From Panaeolus papilionaceus (taxonomy: Eukaryota > Basidiomycota > Agaricomycetes > Agaricales): DNA of 64,000 nt. Positions 35,513-46,707 of this stretch are shown here, piece after piece; the first letter of the stretch is position 1; every line of letters begins with the position of its first letter. The stretch lies in assembly GCA_015501605.1 (NCBI GenBank), contig JADNRZ010000020.1:620001-684000 (forward strand), given 5' to 3'. The translations under genes and the position numbers were made by a program. Under the pieces are notes generated by a model. It was not told where the DNA came from and ran no database searches. It worked only from the letters and a program-made list of their open reading frames with translations.

Positions 35513-36599
35513 GAGTGACGCGCGAAAATGATCGTGTTCGTGACAGTCAAACGGGTTTTCTTGAAAATGGTCAAAAGGGAGTTTAGGGTGTGAAAGGCCA
35601 AACTAGAGGCCCTAACGAGAACTGGGGATGGAATTAGTGGTTGTTCAAGGCTCATAGGCAACGAGCCTGTTCGATCCTCACCTGGCTTCGTCAGATAAAA
35701 GTCCAAGAAAGAAAGAAAGAACAAGATGGGGGTGATGTTCAAGTTACAGCTGTGATATTTATAGAGAGACTTTTTGACCCGTGACGATGTGATATTAAAT
35801 TGCAGAACCTCAACCACTTGCGATCGCCAAGTGATCGGTCCTCCACACTGGATAAGATATAAAAGCAAATAAACGTGTCCTTAGAGACGCGACCGACGCC
35901 GACGATGAGGAAGGAGCATTGAAGGGATTAAGGGGAAGGGACCAGGTTCAATGGAAAGGTTTGGTTATGTTTGTCACAAACTTCTGCTCAGTCGTCGCTA
36001 CCACCATCTTATCCTATGATGAGTCTTTGCCACATTGTGGAACCAGAATTTACCGAGGCAGACAACATAATTCAGATCTATATTATCTGTAGTTTTATAC
36101 CTCTCGCATCAGTCTAGGTTCGAAACTCAACATTGAATACATAGGTTTATCCTTATGCTCACAGTTGGAAATTGGAAAACAAAGTCCAACGTGTTCGCAA
36201 CGTGTATCGTGTCGACTAAGCTCGAAAAATTTCAGTAAAAAGAAGCGTTCGAAACCTCTTCTTTCAATGGTTGCAAAGTTGCACTTCCACGCTCGTCGTT
36301 TGTACCCTTGATGCAATGGCTCGAAAAGATTTGGTATGAAACCCAAAACCTTGACTGAATTAACACCCTACATAGTTTTCCCATTGCTCTAGCAAAGAGG
36401 GTGAATCGGTTCCTCTGTGAGTGTGAAAGATTCTAACAAATACATATAATACGAATGCTGTGCAATTTATATACCTGATTGATGTCTGTCTGTCAACTTG
36501 CAGTACGATAAAAGTTCAAGCTGAATGAGGGGACTCACATAACGCAACCAAGAAAGTGCGTACATCCCTTGGCAGCACCGAAGTCGAAGGCTAGACCAC
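35513..36599. other. Array spacer E/F, no supported gene
   Basis: About 1.1 kb upstream of E. Short minus-strand frames at 36095-36346 and within 35513-35868 are not supported by motifs. Confidence 0.4.
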
Positions 36600-37790
36600 T
36601 CATTCCTGAGGTTCCGATTTAAAGTGTGAAGGCGGGGGTCGGACGTTCCTCTGCCGTTCGTTTTGATCTAAGGCATCCCGTTCCTTCAAAAGATCCCTTT
36701 CCAGACTCTGCCAAAATGAATTCATCTCGTTAGACCACCTTGGGGTAGGAACGAAAAGGGCCAAACGGACCAAAAGTTCAGTCATATCATCAGATTCCTC
36801 CTTGATATCGACATCCTCGTCAGAGTCTTCGTCTAACGCAATCACTTCAGAATGAATTAGGGGCGGAGCAATCCTTTCAGCTCGGAGGACCTCTAAAGCA
36901 AATAGAGATGCAAATTAAAAAACTATGCGGGTGCGAGGAAGGTGAAGGTTGAAAACTCACCAATCGGTCAATATTTGAACACGAAAGTCACCAAATCGTG
37001 ACTTGAGCTGATACAGTCCACGACATCAAGCTCAGTCTCTTCGCACTCTTCTTCAAGCTTGACGGCTTCTCCTAGTCTGAAATGGGAGCAAGTTAGAACA
37101 TCGTTGATCGAAGAAGAAAAAAAAGCGGTTAGGATAATCTTACTCAACACAATGAACAATGCCTTTTTGCAGTCGCTCGCTGACGCGTCGCGCAGGCGTG
37201 GAAAGGGGTGTCGCGCGTTTCCGTTTCTTGGATTTTCGGAATTTCACCTCTGTGAGATCAACCTCAATCTGGCCGATTCTTGAAGCAGGGTCGAGTTGTG
37301 CCTCGTTATCATCGCCTAAAAAGAGATGGGGAATTAGTCAGGATGTTCAACGTAGATATTGAACTGCATACCTATAATTATGCATTTTGAAAACGCGAAT
37401 GCCTGAAACTTGCGACGTGAAGGTTGGAACCCGTGAACGATGGCTGACGGGTAAGCTGGCTCTTTGTCAGAATTTTTGTCAAGTTTGAAAAGCACCCGGC
37501 CTGGCAGGTCTTTGCCATCGATTCCAACACCAAAACCGACATTTGTCTCTCGGTCTGTGTCGTGTACGCAGACTCGAAACGGCTGCATGACTGGATCCAA
37601 ATGGTTAGTGCATTGGTATACGAAAACCGACGATATCAAAACCAACCTTCCCCACCTGTGAGGGAATCCAGCACGTAACATATTTGATCCCATTTTCTTT
37701 TGATTCATATTCTTGAAATTCTTCTAAAGCTTTTCCGTCGACTTCAATCCACGCAAAAAAATTCTCGCTACGCATAACTGTGTCCCCCAT
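36600..37790 (-). pseudogene. DUF7918-family copy F, in-frame TGA in the FKYR motif
   Basis: Five exons: 37790-37647, 37582-37372, 37315-37144, 37076-36961, 36892-36600, all in phase. Landmarks: FFAWIEVDGKALEEF, VTCWIPSQVGK, FRVCVHDTDRETNVG, FAFSKCIIIG, IGQIEVDLTEVKFRK, GIVHCVELGEAV. In the conserved FVFKYRP motif the Arg codon is replaced by TGA (36968-36970), one transition from CGA, and the frame continues normally afterwards (EVLRAERIAPPL). If translated to the stop, the product is about 213 residues and lacks the tail. Beyond the stop, the SUMO-interacting core has decayed (VIALDEDSDED), while DIKEE and FKSE still fit the SUMO acceptor consensus. Either a recent nonsense pseudogene or a truncated form; an ATG at 37775 is an alternative start. 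Confidence 0.75.
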
Positions 37791-38304
37791 CACTAGATCT
37801 TGTTCCTTGTCGATGTTGCGAGTTCAGTTACTCAGCCAAAAAAAAGGGCAGTGTTCAGGGTAGAAAAACAAGTCTAGTGCAGTTAGATCCAGTACCACAA
37901 GTGAGAATAAATTCTAGACAAAAGTAATGTCGATGAAAGCGGATTTATTTATTGTTGAAGCAAGCACAAGCAACCATGGTGCCAGAGATGAAAGAGGTGC
38001 GTTGGGTGTTTGAATCGGTCACTGTGATCTGATCCCATCTGGGAACTCCCGAAGCCCCTATCTCGTTGGGAACAATTCTCCTGAGTTGTGCTACATGGGC
38101 CCTCTGATCAAATGACTATTCGTATTCTAAGTATTAAACAATTATTTGACTATACATCCATATACCATAGATAAAAAATTCAAAAAATAACAATTGACTC
38201 GTACTGCCTTGTGGGGAATTCCCTACGACGAAGTAGCATAGCATCTTCAGCCACAAACACCCTTGTCAGCCAAAACCCCTAGACAAAATATCACAGCATA
38301 GAGC
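37791..38304. other. Array spacer F/G
   Basis: About 510 AT-rich bases upstream of F. No gene is supported. Confidence 0.45.
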
Positions 38305-41300
38305 CTATCCATCCTCCACCTTTACCTCCTTCTTCGCCTCCCTACCCCCATCATCATCACGCTCCCGTTTCCGCTTCTTCTGCACTGGCACTCGACACTG
38401 CTTTCAAAGGGCGTCGACCTGAGCCTAAGTAAAAGAAATGATGTGAGCAGGTAAATCATTCGGTGCCTATAAAATTAGCCCAGTTAACGAACCTGGAGAT
38501 TTTTGATTTGATCAGACCACTCAGGGTCAGTCTCGTACTCTTCCTCGTCATCATTGACAGGCTCTTCTTCGTTGACCTTGGAATTTACTTCCACCGACTC
38601 GTCGTCGAGTGTGAGGTCAATCACATTGATAGGACTAACACACGTAGAGCGATCCAATTCCTTCACTTCGGGCTTCCTAACGCTCTCGTCATCAGTGTCA
38701 GAGTCGAGAGTCAGGTCGATTGGGTCGATTAACACAATAGAAGCATCGCCTTCGTGTTCCTCCTTGGGTTTGTGTTTATCCTCTGCGTCGCTCTTGAGCG
38801 TCAGATTGGTTCGGATGGGATCACTTCCAGGAGCCAACGCACTTCTAGTCGCATCTTCCCAGGCAGGAGTCAGGTCAACACAATCAAGGGGATTCCTCAG
38901 TTGAGTCATGAACGGATTGTCGTCTTCCGAGTTGTCCATATTGGTAAGATCAACCCATTGTCTCATTGACGTCGTCTCCTGCCTCGGACAATCCTGGTGA
39001 TCCGCTTGCACCGCCGACTTAGACGTCGAAGCACCCTCATCCCTCATACCACCTCCAACTAAACCTCGATTAGGCGGCGCGGATGATACTGTCAACCCAG
39101 ACGCTTCGAGCACCTCTACACATGGATTCCAAACCCAAATTCAGGGACATAAATAAGTTTCGATCGAAACCACGATGGATAAAAACACTTACCTAGAGGC
39201 CTATACCGAAACACAAATGTAACTAGCCTTTCTTTTCTCGTCGTAACAGCTGCATATTTCGCCAAAGTCGAAGGGGCGTATTTCCTAGGTCCAAGTCTCG
39301 CACATATCAGACACGACTGAAGAGTGAGGATAAGGGTAGAAGATTACTATGACACTCACTGCACCCCATGCACCACCCCACTCGCAATTCCCTCGATCAC
39401 ATTCAATGGCGCCAATCTCACAGGCTCAATCTTCCTTGACTGCTGCTTCTTCTCATTGCTCAACTCGATTCTTGAGACATGGACGACGATCGTGCCAATC
39501 TTGCTCGAACTAGTGATTGGGGTTGAGCCATTATCTTCAAGTTGTTGTCCTTCTAAAAAAAGAAAAGAGGAAGAGCATTTGGTGATTTATTTATGGATTT
39601 AGTACTTGGAGAGCTGAAGAGGGAGTTGATATGCATACCTGTGACATTACACCTCGAAAACATGAATGGCTGCTTATACGTGCTTGACTGCGAGAACCCT
39701 GTAAATCTTGCAAAACTGCCTTTGGGAAGTGCAAGTCCTTGATTCGTGCTATCTCGAGGTCGAGGTCGGCGGGGTGGTGTAGATGGAGGAGTGGTGAGAG
39801 TAGAAGAAGCCAGTTCACCCTGAAGCGAAGCGTGATCAACAGGAGACTGAGATTTAGGCTGGGATAATGGAGATCTCAAAGAGGGTCTAGATTGCGATTG
39901 CGCTGAAGGGTTATGCAGAGCGTCAGATGATGTTCCCACCGCTGAAGGAGACGAACCCGAAGGCTCAGCCATACCAAATAGCGAATTTCCAAATGCCGTG
40001 CCTGACAAAGGGCTTGCAGAAGGCGACTTTGATGGAGTCCACAAAGGATTACTCCGAACCACACCCCCAGACGGCGTGGGCATAGCAGACCCGGACAAAG
40101 CCTGAGGCGAATCCTTCACCTCTAGTGCATCCACATCTATGACCTCAACGTCTTCGGGGGGTGCTGGAGCCCAGTTACCACTTCTATTTCCCTTCGCACT
40201 CTTCGTCACACTAGGAGTCGAACTAGTGGTCGAACTAGAGCAGGGCAACGCCAACAACCTAAAATGATACCTATCCTCCTGACCATCCACCGCAATCTTA
40301 TGTGCCGTCGCATATGCACGGCACGCATCAGCAATTTCCGATTTTGGGTTGTAGCATAGCCACTGATGGCTGTAGCATGCATCATGGCAACAGTAGCGGC
40401 TGTAGCATCCATGATGGCAGTGGTAGCAACAACTAGCAAGTTAGTGCTCTGTAGCACTACATGCATTACCTCCCCCTCTGTGTACTGCTACCTACCATGG
40501 TATGGTAATTATGTAGCTATAGGGAGTGCCCTCTCTTAAAGTCATGCCAGAAATTACTTATATTATTAAAAACCAATGTCAACTAGGTGCTAGACTACAA
40601 ATAATTGTATATAACAGAATAGTAGTGAATTTCGAGACCAATAAGTTGGACTTGTCATTTTTTTTTGAAGTCCATTGTCCGCTTTGGTGAAACATATGAG
40701 ATGGGAAAATGCTGATTAATCAAAACACGAACCAAAATGATTCCAAAATAAGCAATTTTGATCGCACTCTCTTCTTTCCTCAACTATCATCTTTGTCCAC
40801 ATCTACCATATTTCCCCATCCCACAGGTGCTTTAATGGTTCTATATATATATATTTAAGAGACCTGGTAAGTGTTTATTATTATGGAACCAAGTGGCTGA
40901 CTACTATATTATAGGATGTTATCGCTGCTTTAGCAGTGGATTTTACCTGCACTTTAACATATTTTGGTGAGATTCCTTTTATTTTTTTTCTTTCTTTTTC
41001 TATTTATGACATTCTTCTATTACTTCTATTATTATAGGTGCTTTATTATGTCTGTTTGAGCATAGGAGATGGGTTTTCATAGGTATGTGAATGTTATGGG
41101 TACAACTTCCGGACTTTCTCATGCTCTGCTTTGATGTCTTTTCTAGTTCTTCGTCATCATGACCTTCCTCTACATGTCATATATAACCCTTGGTGAGTTC
41201 TATTTTATTTATTGTTATACTGTACTTCATTAATATATTTATTTAGAGCATAAATTCTTGACCTTTATTATTGCTTATTGCCATTCTTGCTATTCTCTTG

Positions 41301-42203
41301 GTTATCTCTGTATTTAGGGAAAGTCAAGGGTACAGGTGACTTGGACAGGTTATGGGTTGGGTTGGGCGCAGGTACGGGTGTGGGTCAGCCTTGGTGTATC
41401 TGTGAGCTTCAAAACAGGCCCAAGAGCGCCCAAAACGGCCCAGAATTGGGCTAGATATGCTCAAAATACGAAAGGCTTCGCATTTTGAACATATCTTGCC
41501 CAAAAATTGTCCGTTTTCAACATTCTTGGACTTGTTTTGCATGGAAAACCCGCAGGTACACAGGTAGGGTATGCCACAGGTCCAGGACATTCCCTATCTG
41601 TATTGTATGCGGTATTACTTGTGTATTAGTTAGGTTTTGAATGATATATTAATTTTTGTTTTACAATCTTATGAGTGATTTCATGCATTATATGTGCTAT
41701 TTGGAAGGGTAATTCATATATGTAGTGGTCTACCTATGTAGCAGTCTGTAGTGCTCTGTAGCACCTGTAGCAGTCTGTAGCATCATGTAGCAACAAGGGG
41801 GCGCTACAGAGCGCTACTGACCCTAATGGGGAAACTCCATAAGGGGTACCCTTTGCTACAGCACTACAGTGCTACGGAGCACTACAGAGCACTCCGGAGC
41901 CAACCCAGACATTGCTGATGCGAGTCGTGTGATACGACTTGGAAGCACTACAGCATAATCAGAACCATGGAGGGTTAGTGTAAAAGCCCACAAAAAAAAG
42001 AGAAGATGCACCTTTCCCGCCTCAGAAGGCACCCAACAACTAACAGTAACCTCGTTCCCTTCTCCACCACCTGTCCCAGTGTTGTCGGTATTGGCATTGG
42101 CACTGGCATTCGCATGGGCATTCTCTGAATACTCAACCGCATACTCAGGCAGCCTAACACCATCACATTCAATCCACACAGAGAATTGGTTAAAAGAGGG
42201 CAT
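38305..42203 (-). pseudogene. DUF7918-family copy G, split by a 1.6-kb transposon
   Basis: Exon 1 is 42203-42012 (MPSFNQFSVWIECDG to SCWVPSEAGK, with an Ala/Asn repeat). Exon 2 runs 41947-41921, is interrupted by the element at 40326-41920, and resumes at 40323-39639. Removing the element plus one CG copy rejoins the frame exactly. Exons 3-5 are 39552-39360, 39296-39193 and 39115-38493. Landmarks include FMFSRCNVTG, IGTIVVHVSRIEL, GVVHGVQ, FVFRYRPL. Exon 2 is enlarged by a Ser/Pro-rich stretch with EVIDVDAL. Exon 5 holds four D-L-T motifs (WVDLTNMD, CVDLTPAW, PIDLTLDSDTDDE, NVIDLTLDDES). The last exon, from 38424, meets TGA at 38404-38406, but an alternative acceptor (AAAGCAG, exon from 38397) would skip it and continue in frame through KKRKRERDDD to KKEVKVEDG, stopping at 38305. 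With the transposon present a normal product is unlikely. Confidence 0.75.
40326..41920. mobile_element. Non-autonomous DNA transposon, 1595 bp, in exon 2 of copy G
   Basis: Ends are CATCAGCAAT at 40326-40335 and ATTGCTGATG at 41911-41920, a perfect 10-bp inverted repeat, flanked on each side by CG (40324-40325, 41921-41922). Because CG is self-complementary it could belong to the repeat, but removing one copy restores the host reading frame, so a 2-bp target duplication is the better reading. Both subterminal zones are packed with short words of the GTAGC/GCTAC and TAGCACTACA type (about 40350-40500 and 41730-41895). Two- to three-base duplications and dense subterminal repeats are typical of the CACTA/CMC superfamily, of which Plavaka elements are common in mushrooms. 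No transposase frame is present. A nested GC-richer block lies at about 41330-41590. Confidence 0.75.
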
Positions 42204-43030
42204 ATCGATCTAAAGAGGCAACTTGAAAGCAAGGTAGGTTGAACGACTTGAATGTTGGGTTTGTTTAGGTTGCGGTGTGTGTTGTGTTTGAGAGGTAAGA
42301 TTGCGAGTGAGTTGTATCACAGAAGTTCAAGTTCAAGAACAGAACTGTTATGACCAGCCTCACGTTTACCTTATGTTTTCCTCATGTATTAGCACATGCT
42401 CTTTTTCTTTCCTTCATACTTCCTTTTTCTATTGTACCATGCCTCTACCAGACCTATTCCTCATGTCTAATACTTCATATACGATCAACCCTTGAAACAT
42501 ACTTTAGTACTTCACGATCATCACTATTATTACATGTTTACTGCACAGTCCTTAGCCTAGGTATATAAACCAGACATCCATGTATCGTATTCCTCAGTCT
42601 ACTATTACTTTTGATTCCTCGAAACCTACTACAGTTTGATACTGTTAAGAAACCCAGAAACTCTTGAACAACTTAAGAAACCTTTGAATACCAGAATCTG
42701 TTCGAGAACTTGCCTGTCTTAGTCTCTTTTATAAAGACGACTATCGAAGGCATAACAAGAACCAAGCCCCTCACTCCTACCCACCCAATCCCAGCCCATA
42801 CCCTCCTTTGATCAACACAAAGGGTGAAGGACCACAAAGACACATCGGGATCTCAACTCAAGTTGGAAATAAAGAAGCAACATGCACAGATCTCTGATCC
42901 GCACGTTGGAACTCGGGATCCTATGATCCGGTTCTGAATCTCTCTCAGTCCTTCAGCCTTCCAGATGCTTCCTCAGGTTTCCCCTCCCTCAGAGCCCCAG
43001 AAGTTAACCGTCACAACAAAAAAAAAAAGA
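42204..43030. other. Upstream region of copy G, no supported gene
   Basis: About 830 bases, pyrimidine-rich near 42380-42470 and ending in an A tract. No gene is supported. Confidence 0.45.
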
Positions 43031-43338
43031 TACAAATGATGCTATTCAATATTCAGACTTGAAACAAAATACGAAATACGAAATACAGGTATATGTAGAA
43101 GTATAAGTATGATATGGTTGTATGTTATGTTACACTATATTGAGATAGGACAGGATGAGGATACATGAGGGTGTGAGTGTGCATGATGATGACAAAGGTC
43201 CAAAGGTAGGCGAGGACGAGAACCAGGAGGGGCAGACAGGGATGCAGCACAGGACAAAGAATAGCATGTGCCATGAAAGAAGCTCAAAGACAAGGAGCGA
43301 GGGGCGGAAAGGGGGGGGCATTACAGTGGCGAAATGCT
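43031..43338. repeat. Direct repeat, left copy (about 308 bp)
   Basis: Runs from TACAAATGATGCTATTC to about GGCGAAATGC. It matches 45219-45529 in the same orientation, by eye well above 85 percent, with small indels (for example an 8-base gain in the right copy near GTGGCAGAG). Both copies are preceded by an A-rich tract. Between them lie the F-box gene and a MITE. Confidence 0.85.
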
Positions 43339-43842
43339 GATTAAACAACACTAATATTACAACCTCTCTTTACTTCCTCATGTAGAGTCAATTTTAACAT
43401 AGGCGTGGTCTCTATAATTTTTGACAATTTATTGTGATTTTTTTAAGGTTTTATACATACATTTTTACATTGGTTGGTCACAGCCAACATATCGCCTTGT
43501 GACCTGGGACATGGTACAAAATTCATCGCTGTCAGGAGGGCTTGTGACCTGTGACTGACAAACAATTTAAAATGGTACAGTACATGGAAAGGAATTACTG
43601 TAGCTTGGGCTATTCTTGGGTCGGTGGAGACTGCAATGAGAACTGCATTCATTTCGATAAGGTTTAGCCTGTGTTAAATAATGAAGTTCAATGTTTGTAT
43701 ATTGTAGTACATGAATGTAGAAATGTGTCATAGACATTTGCCAGCATGTTGATGGTAAGTGCACATTGAAAGTCAATGAAGTATTTTCATGGCTGCTAAG
43801 GTGACTGTTGACTGTGCGATCTGTACTGTTGATGTGTTCAGG

Positions 43843-44943
43843 CTACGAGCCCAACTTAGCCTTTCTCTGCAGGACGGCATTGCGTCCTGCATTTCTTTTC
43901 TCTAGCGCCAGCTGTTCCTGGTATACAACGTAGAAATCTTGAATAAGGTCAGAATGCTATCCAAATAACGGGCGCGTAAGCATCAGGAATAATACCTCAG
44001 AATTCTGATTTACCTTTTTTATGGCGAGCCGTTCTTGCCTTTTTGCTTTAACCCACTCCACCTGCTGTGCTGAGGAGCCTAGTGCATTATATTGCTCAGA
44101 CCATAGTTTGTGAAGCGACCGAGGAACATAACATTCTCCAACATATGGAGCCCCTGTCATGCATCATCAAAATCACTCTTCAGAAACGCATAAGTACGAG
44201 AGAACGCACCAGACGGACCCATTAAATTACATGAAGGTAAGGCGTTGAGTAGAGTTTTTGGAAGCCCTCGACGATATTCCTTATTTTCTGTGTTGACCCA
44301 CCTGCAATAAAGAGGTGTCTGAACAATCCAAGTCGAATGCGGTGAGCTTACAGACGTACAGAGTCTGGATACATTGGGGGCACAATCTTGTGCGAGCCTC
44401 CCAAATGTGGTACCTTTGAGTCAAGCGAAGGTTTGCCTTCTCGCATATCTAACGGAAGTGGATATGTAGCAAGTCAGCATCAAGAAAGAATCACGTCGAT
44501 TTGCAGGAATATCTACAAGGCAACCTTTGCCGAATACCAATTCGGCGTAAGCAGGTTCGGTCATGTCATCAGGGCATTCGGGCAGCGTTGGGAAGGTGTT
44601 TGACCGGGACTTAGCCCAAATGCACTTGAAACTAGGGCCCCTCACAAAATCACGTAGTTTTCGCGAGCAACGGCCAAGGCTGAGTATATCTGTCGGGGCA
44701 AGGAGTCCAAAGATCTATTGGTGATCAGCTTCGGTGACTTCTCAGAGCACCCCCAAAGTTTACCTCGAATTGTATGTCGAATGGTAGGCTCAAGACCTGC
44801 TCCAAGGCCCCACGAGCACCTCTTGTGAGCCTTGGTTTTTTTGCTGCCGGTCCGTCTTCTGGAAACACCTCATTCACAGAAGCGGTATTAGCTCTTCGTT
44901 TTTTCGATTGTGATCCATTGGATTCCTCTTTGTTGGCGTTCAT
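43843..44943 (-). CDS. F-box protein with CxxC-type Cys-rich segment, 257 aa
   Basis: Six exons: 44943-44764, 44714-44517, 44448-44360, 44301-44210, 44153-44014, 43917-43843, all in phase. After a basic, nuclear-localisation-like N-terminus (SKKRRAN, AAKKPRL) comes the agaricomycete F-box LPFDIQFEIFGLLAPTDIL at about 53-71, followed by ARSN-type WAKSRSNTFPTLPECPDD and EPAYAELVFGKGCLIC, then LCPQC. The paired CxxC/CPxC Cys arrangement after the F-box is typical of this large mushroom family and probably binds zinc. The C-terminus is a charged helix. It is much shorter than the usual 400-600 residues, ending soon after the Cys region. A MITE sits 60 bases upstream of the ATG. Confidence 0.82.
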
Positions 44944-45003
44944 ACTGCTGTGGTTAATGTAGATGCGGGAAAGGGGCTGAAGAGCTATGAAGGAACGGGC
45001 ATA

Positions 45004-45191
45004 CAGTGTGTTGCATAATTCCTCTCATGTTGACGTTTGGAAAACGTGTCTTTGTTTGTATTTGTAAAGACCCCAATTTGAGAGCTTTGGCTTGGTTTCG
45101 CCAATGAAGGATATCCTTTTTGGACAAGATAAATACAAACAAATACACATTTTCCGATACATCAACATGAAAGGAATTATGCAACACACTG
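45004..45191. mobile_element. MITE with about 60-bp TIRs and TA duplication (188 bp)
   Basis: The left end starts CAGTGTGTTGCATAATTCC and the right end is its reverse complement; the match continues inward for roughly 60 bases with a few mismatches (TTTGTTTGTATTTGT appears inverted at 45050-45064 and about 45128-45143). TA flanks both sides (45002-45003, 45192-45193). Termini and duplication fit a Tc1/mariner-type MITE. It lies directly upstream of the F-box gene start at 44943 and could influence its promoter. Confidence 0.85.
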
Positions 45192-45218
45192 TAATAAAAA
45201 ATTAAAAAATTAAAAAGC

Positions 45219-45529
45219 TACAAATGATGCTATTCAATATTCAGACCTGACGCGAAATACGAAATACGAAATACGGGGTATATGTAGAAGTATAAATAGG
45301 ATATGGTTGTAGTTATGTTACGCTATATTGTGGCAGAGATAGGACAGGATGAGGATACATGAGGGTGTGAGTGCGCATGGCGATGACAAAGGTACAAAGG
45401 TAGGCGAGGACGAGAACGAGGAGGGGCAGACAGGGAACCACCGCAGGACAAATAATAGCATGTGACATGAAAGAAGCTCAAAGACGAGGAGAGAGGGGCG
45501 GAAGGGGGAGCATTACAGCGACGAAATGC
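45219..45529. repeat. Direct repeat, right copy (about 311 bp)
   Basis: Counterpart of 43031-43338, same orientation. It begins 28 bases after the MITE, following an A-rich tract, and ends near ACGAAATGCC. It lies in the 3' flank of the bHLH gene, so the repeat may derive from that gene's 3' region. Confidence 0.85.
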
Positions 45530-46707
45530 CAGTAACCTTGAACGGATGGACCTGATGAACTTTTATAATCAGGTAACCCTCCATCCCAAGTCGCAGCGTC
45601 TGTCCCTCAGCTGGACAGAGGCAGAACATCCGAGTTATGCACAGGGCAGGTGAAGAAACGACAACATCAGTATCGCCGCGTACTGCAAAATAATAAAAAC
45701 ATGACCAAAAAGATAGACCGAAAAGGCCGCTTTTAATAGGTTGATTAACGACATAAATACTGAGGTATCTATGAAATAAAATGAATGGAATGTTTGACTG
45801 AAGCAGTGGGTGGCCGAATAAATAAATAAGTACGGGAGTTAGGCCTTTAAAAAGCGCGAGTATAAACTCAAATAAGTGAAGTAAGGATGAAGATGAAGAT
45901 TATCGCAGCAGGAGCGACAATCAACAAATATAGCGGAAACGAGAAAGGAAGAAAAAAGGAGGTCCCTATGAATAAAAATTACGAAAATACACATAAAAAT
46001 CACAACAACTAGAACAGAACGAATTTGAAAAATAAACAAAAGCGATATTAGTATGATGTAAAAATAAAAATAGGTAAGCCGAAAAGGGGCTGGAAAGGGT
46101 TTTTGAAAGTGAAGCCCTCCAACGAAAAAATAAATAAATAAAGAGAGAAGGCTTTAATAGCGCGTTCCAAAGTTCAAACAGAGGACCAGGGATCTGCAAT
46201 GGTGTGATTGGGGAGGGTAGAAGACCGTCCAAGGTCGGGGACTGGGGTGCGTCGTGGAATGCAATGAGGGGGAACGTCGGTTTCCTGTAACGCACAGGAT
46301 TGAGCGCGTTGATTGATTAAAAGTCACGACGTCGGCCACAAGGGTAGCAGGGCGAGTCGCATGGGCGAGATGACGAGGACTATCGATGCCCAATATCGTC
46401 CCCGCCGTGGTCAACAGCTCGGACGTGCCAATAATAGCCCAGTCTGATATGAATGCAACTCTATAGGCTCTAAGCCGCATCCTAAAGTCTAAATAAACTG
46501 ATAAGCAACTCAATCCCGACAACGTGGCGATGATGATGATGATGATGAATGAAGTATATAGACTAACCTCCATCAAAGAGTCAGCACCGTCCGAAGTGCT
46601 GACTATATGCGCTGTTGAAAGTCAAGTGGACGCTGCCGAAATTGTGCCTCGGTTCTTCCTTCCCCAGTCTTTCCCTCTGTTCCTCCCCCAAAGCTTCAAA
46701 ACCAATC
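45530..46707. other. 3' flank of the bHLH gene
   Basis: About 1.2 kb, A-rich on the plus strand. A 140-codon minus-strand frame (46154-46576) reads through an obvious microsatellite (GAT repeat at 46529-46547) and has no motif, so it is more likely 3' UTR or intergenic. Confidence 0.45.

Noticed and set aside
40326..41920. Reading the 1.6-kb segment in copy G as a long intron
   Set aside because: Ends are perfect inverted repeats with CG flanks and lack GT..AG at the right places; every other intron here is under about 110 nt.
46154..46576. 140-codon minus-strand frame downstream of the bHLH gene
   Set aside because: Begins in a GAT microsatellite read as poly-Ile and lacks conserved segments; more likely 3' UTR.
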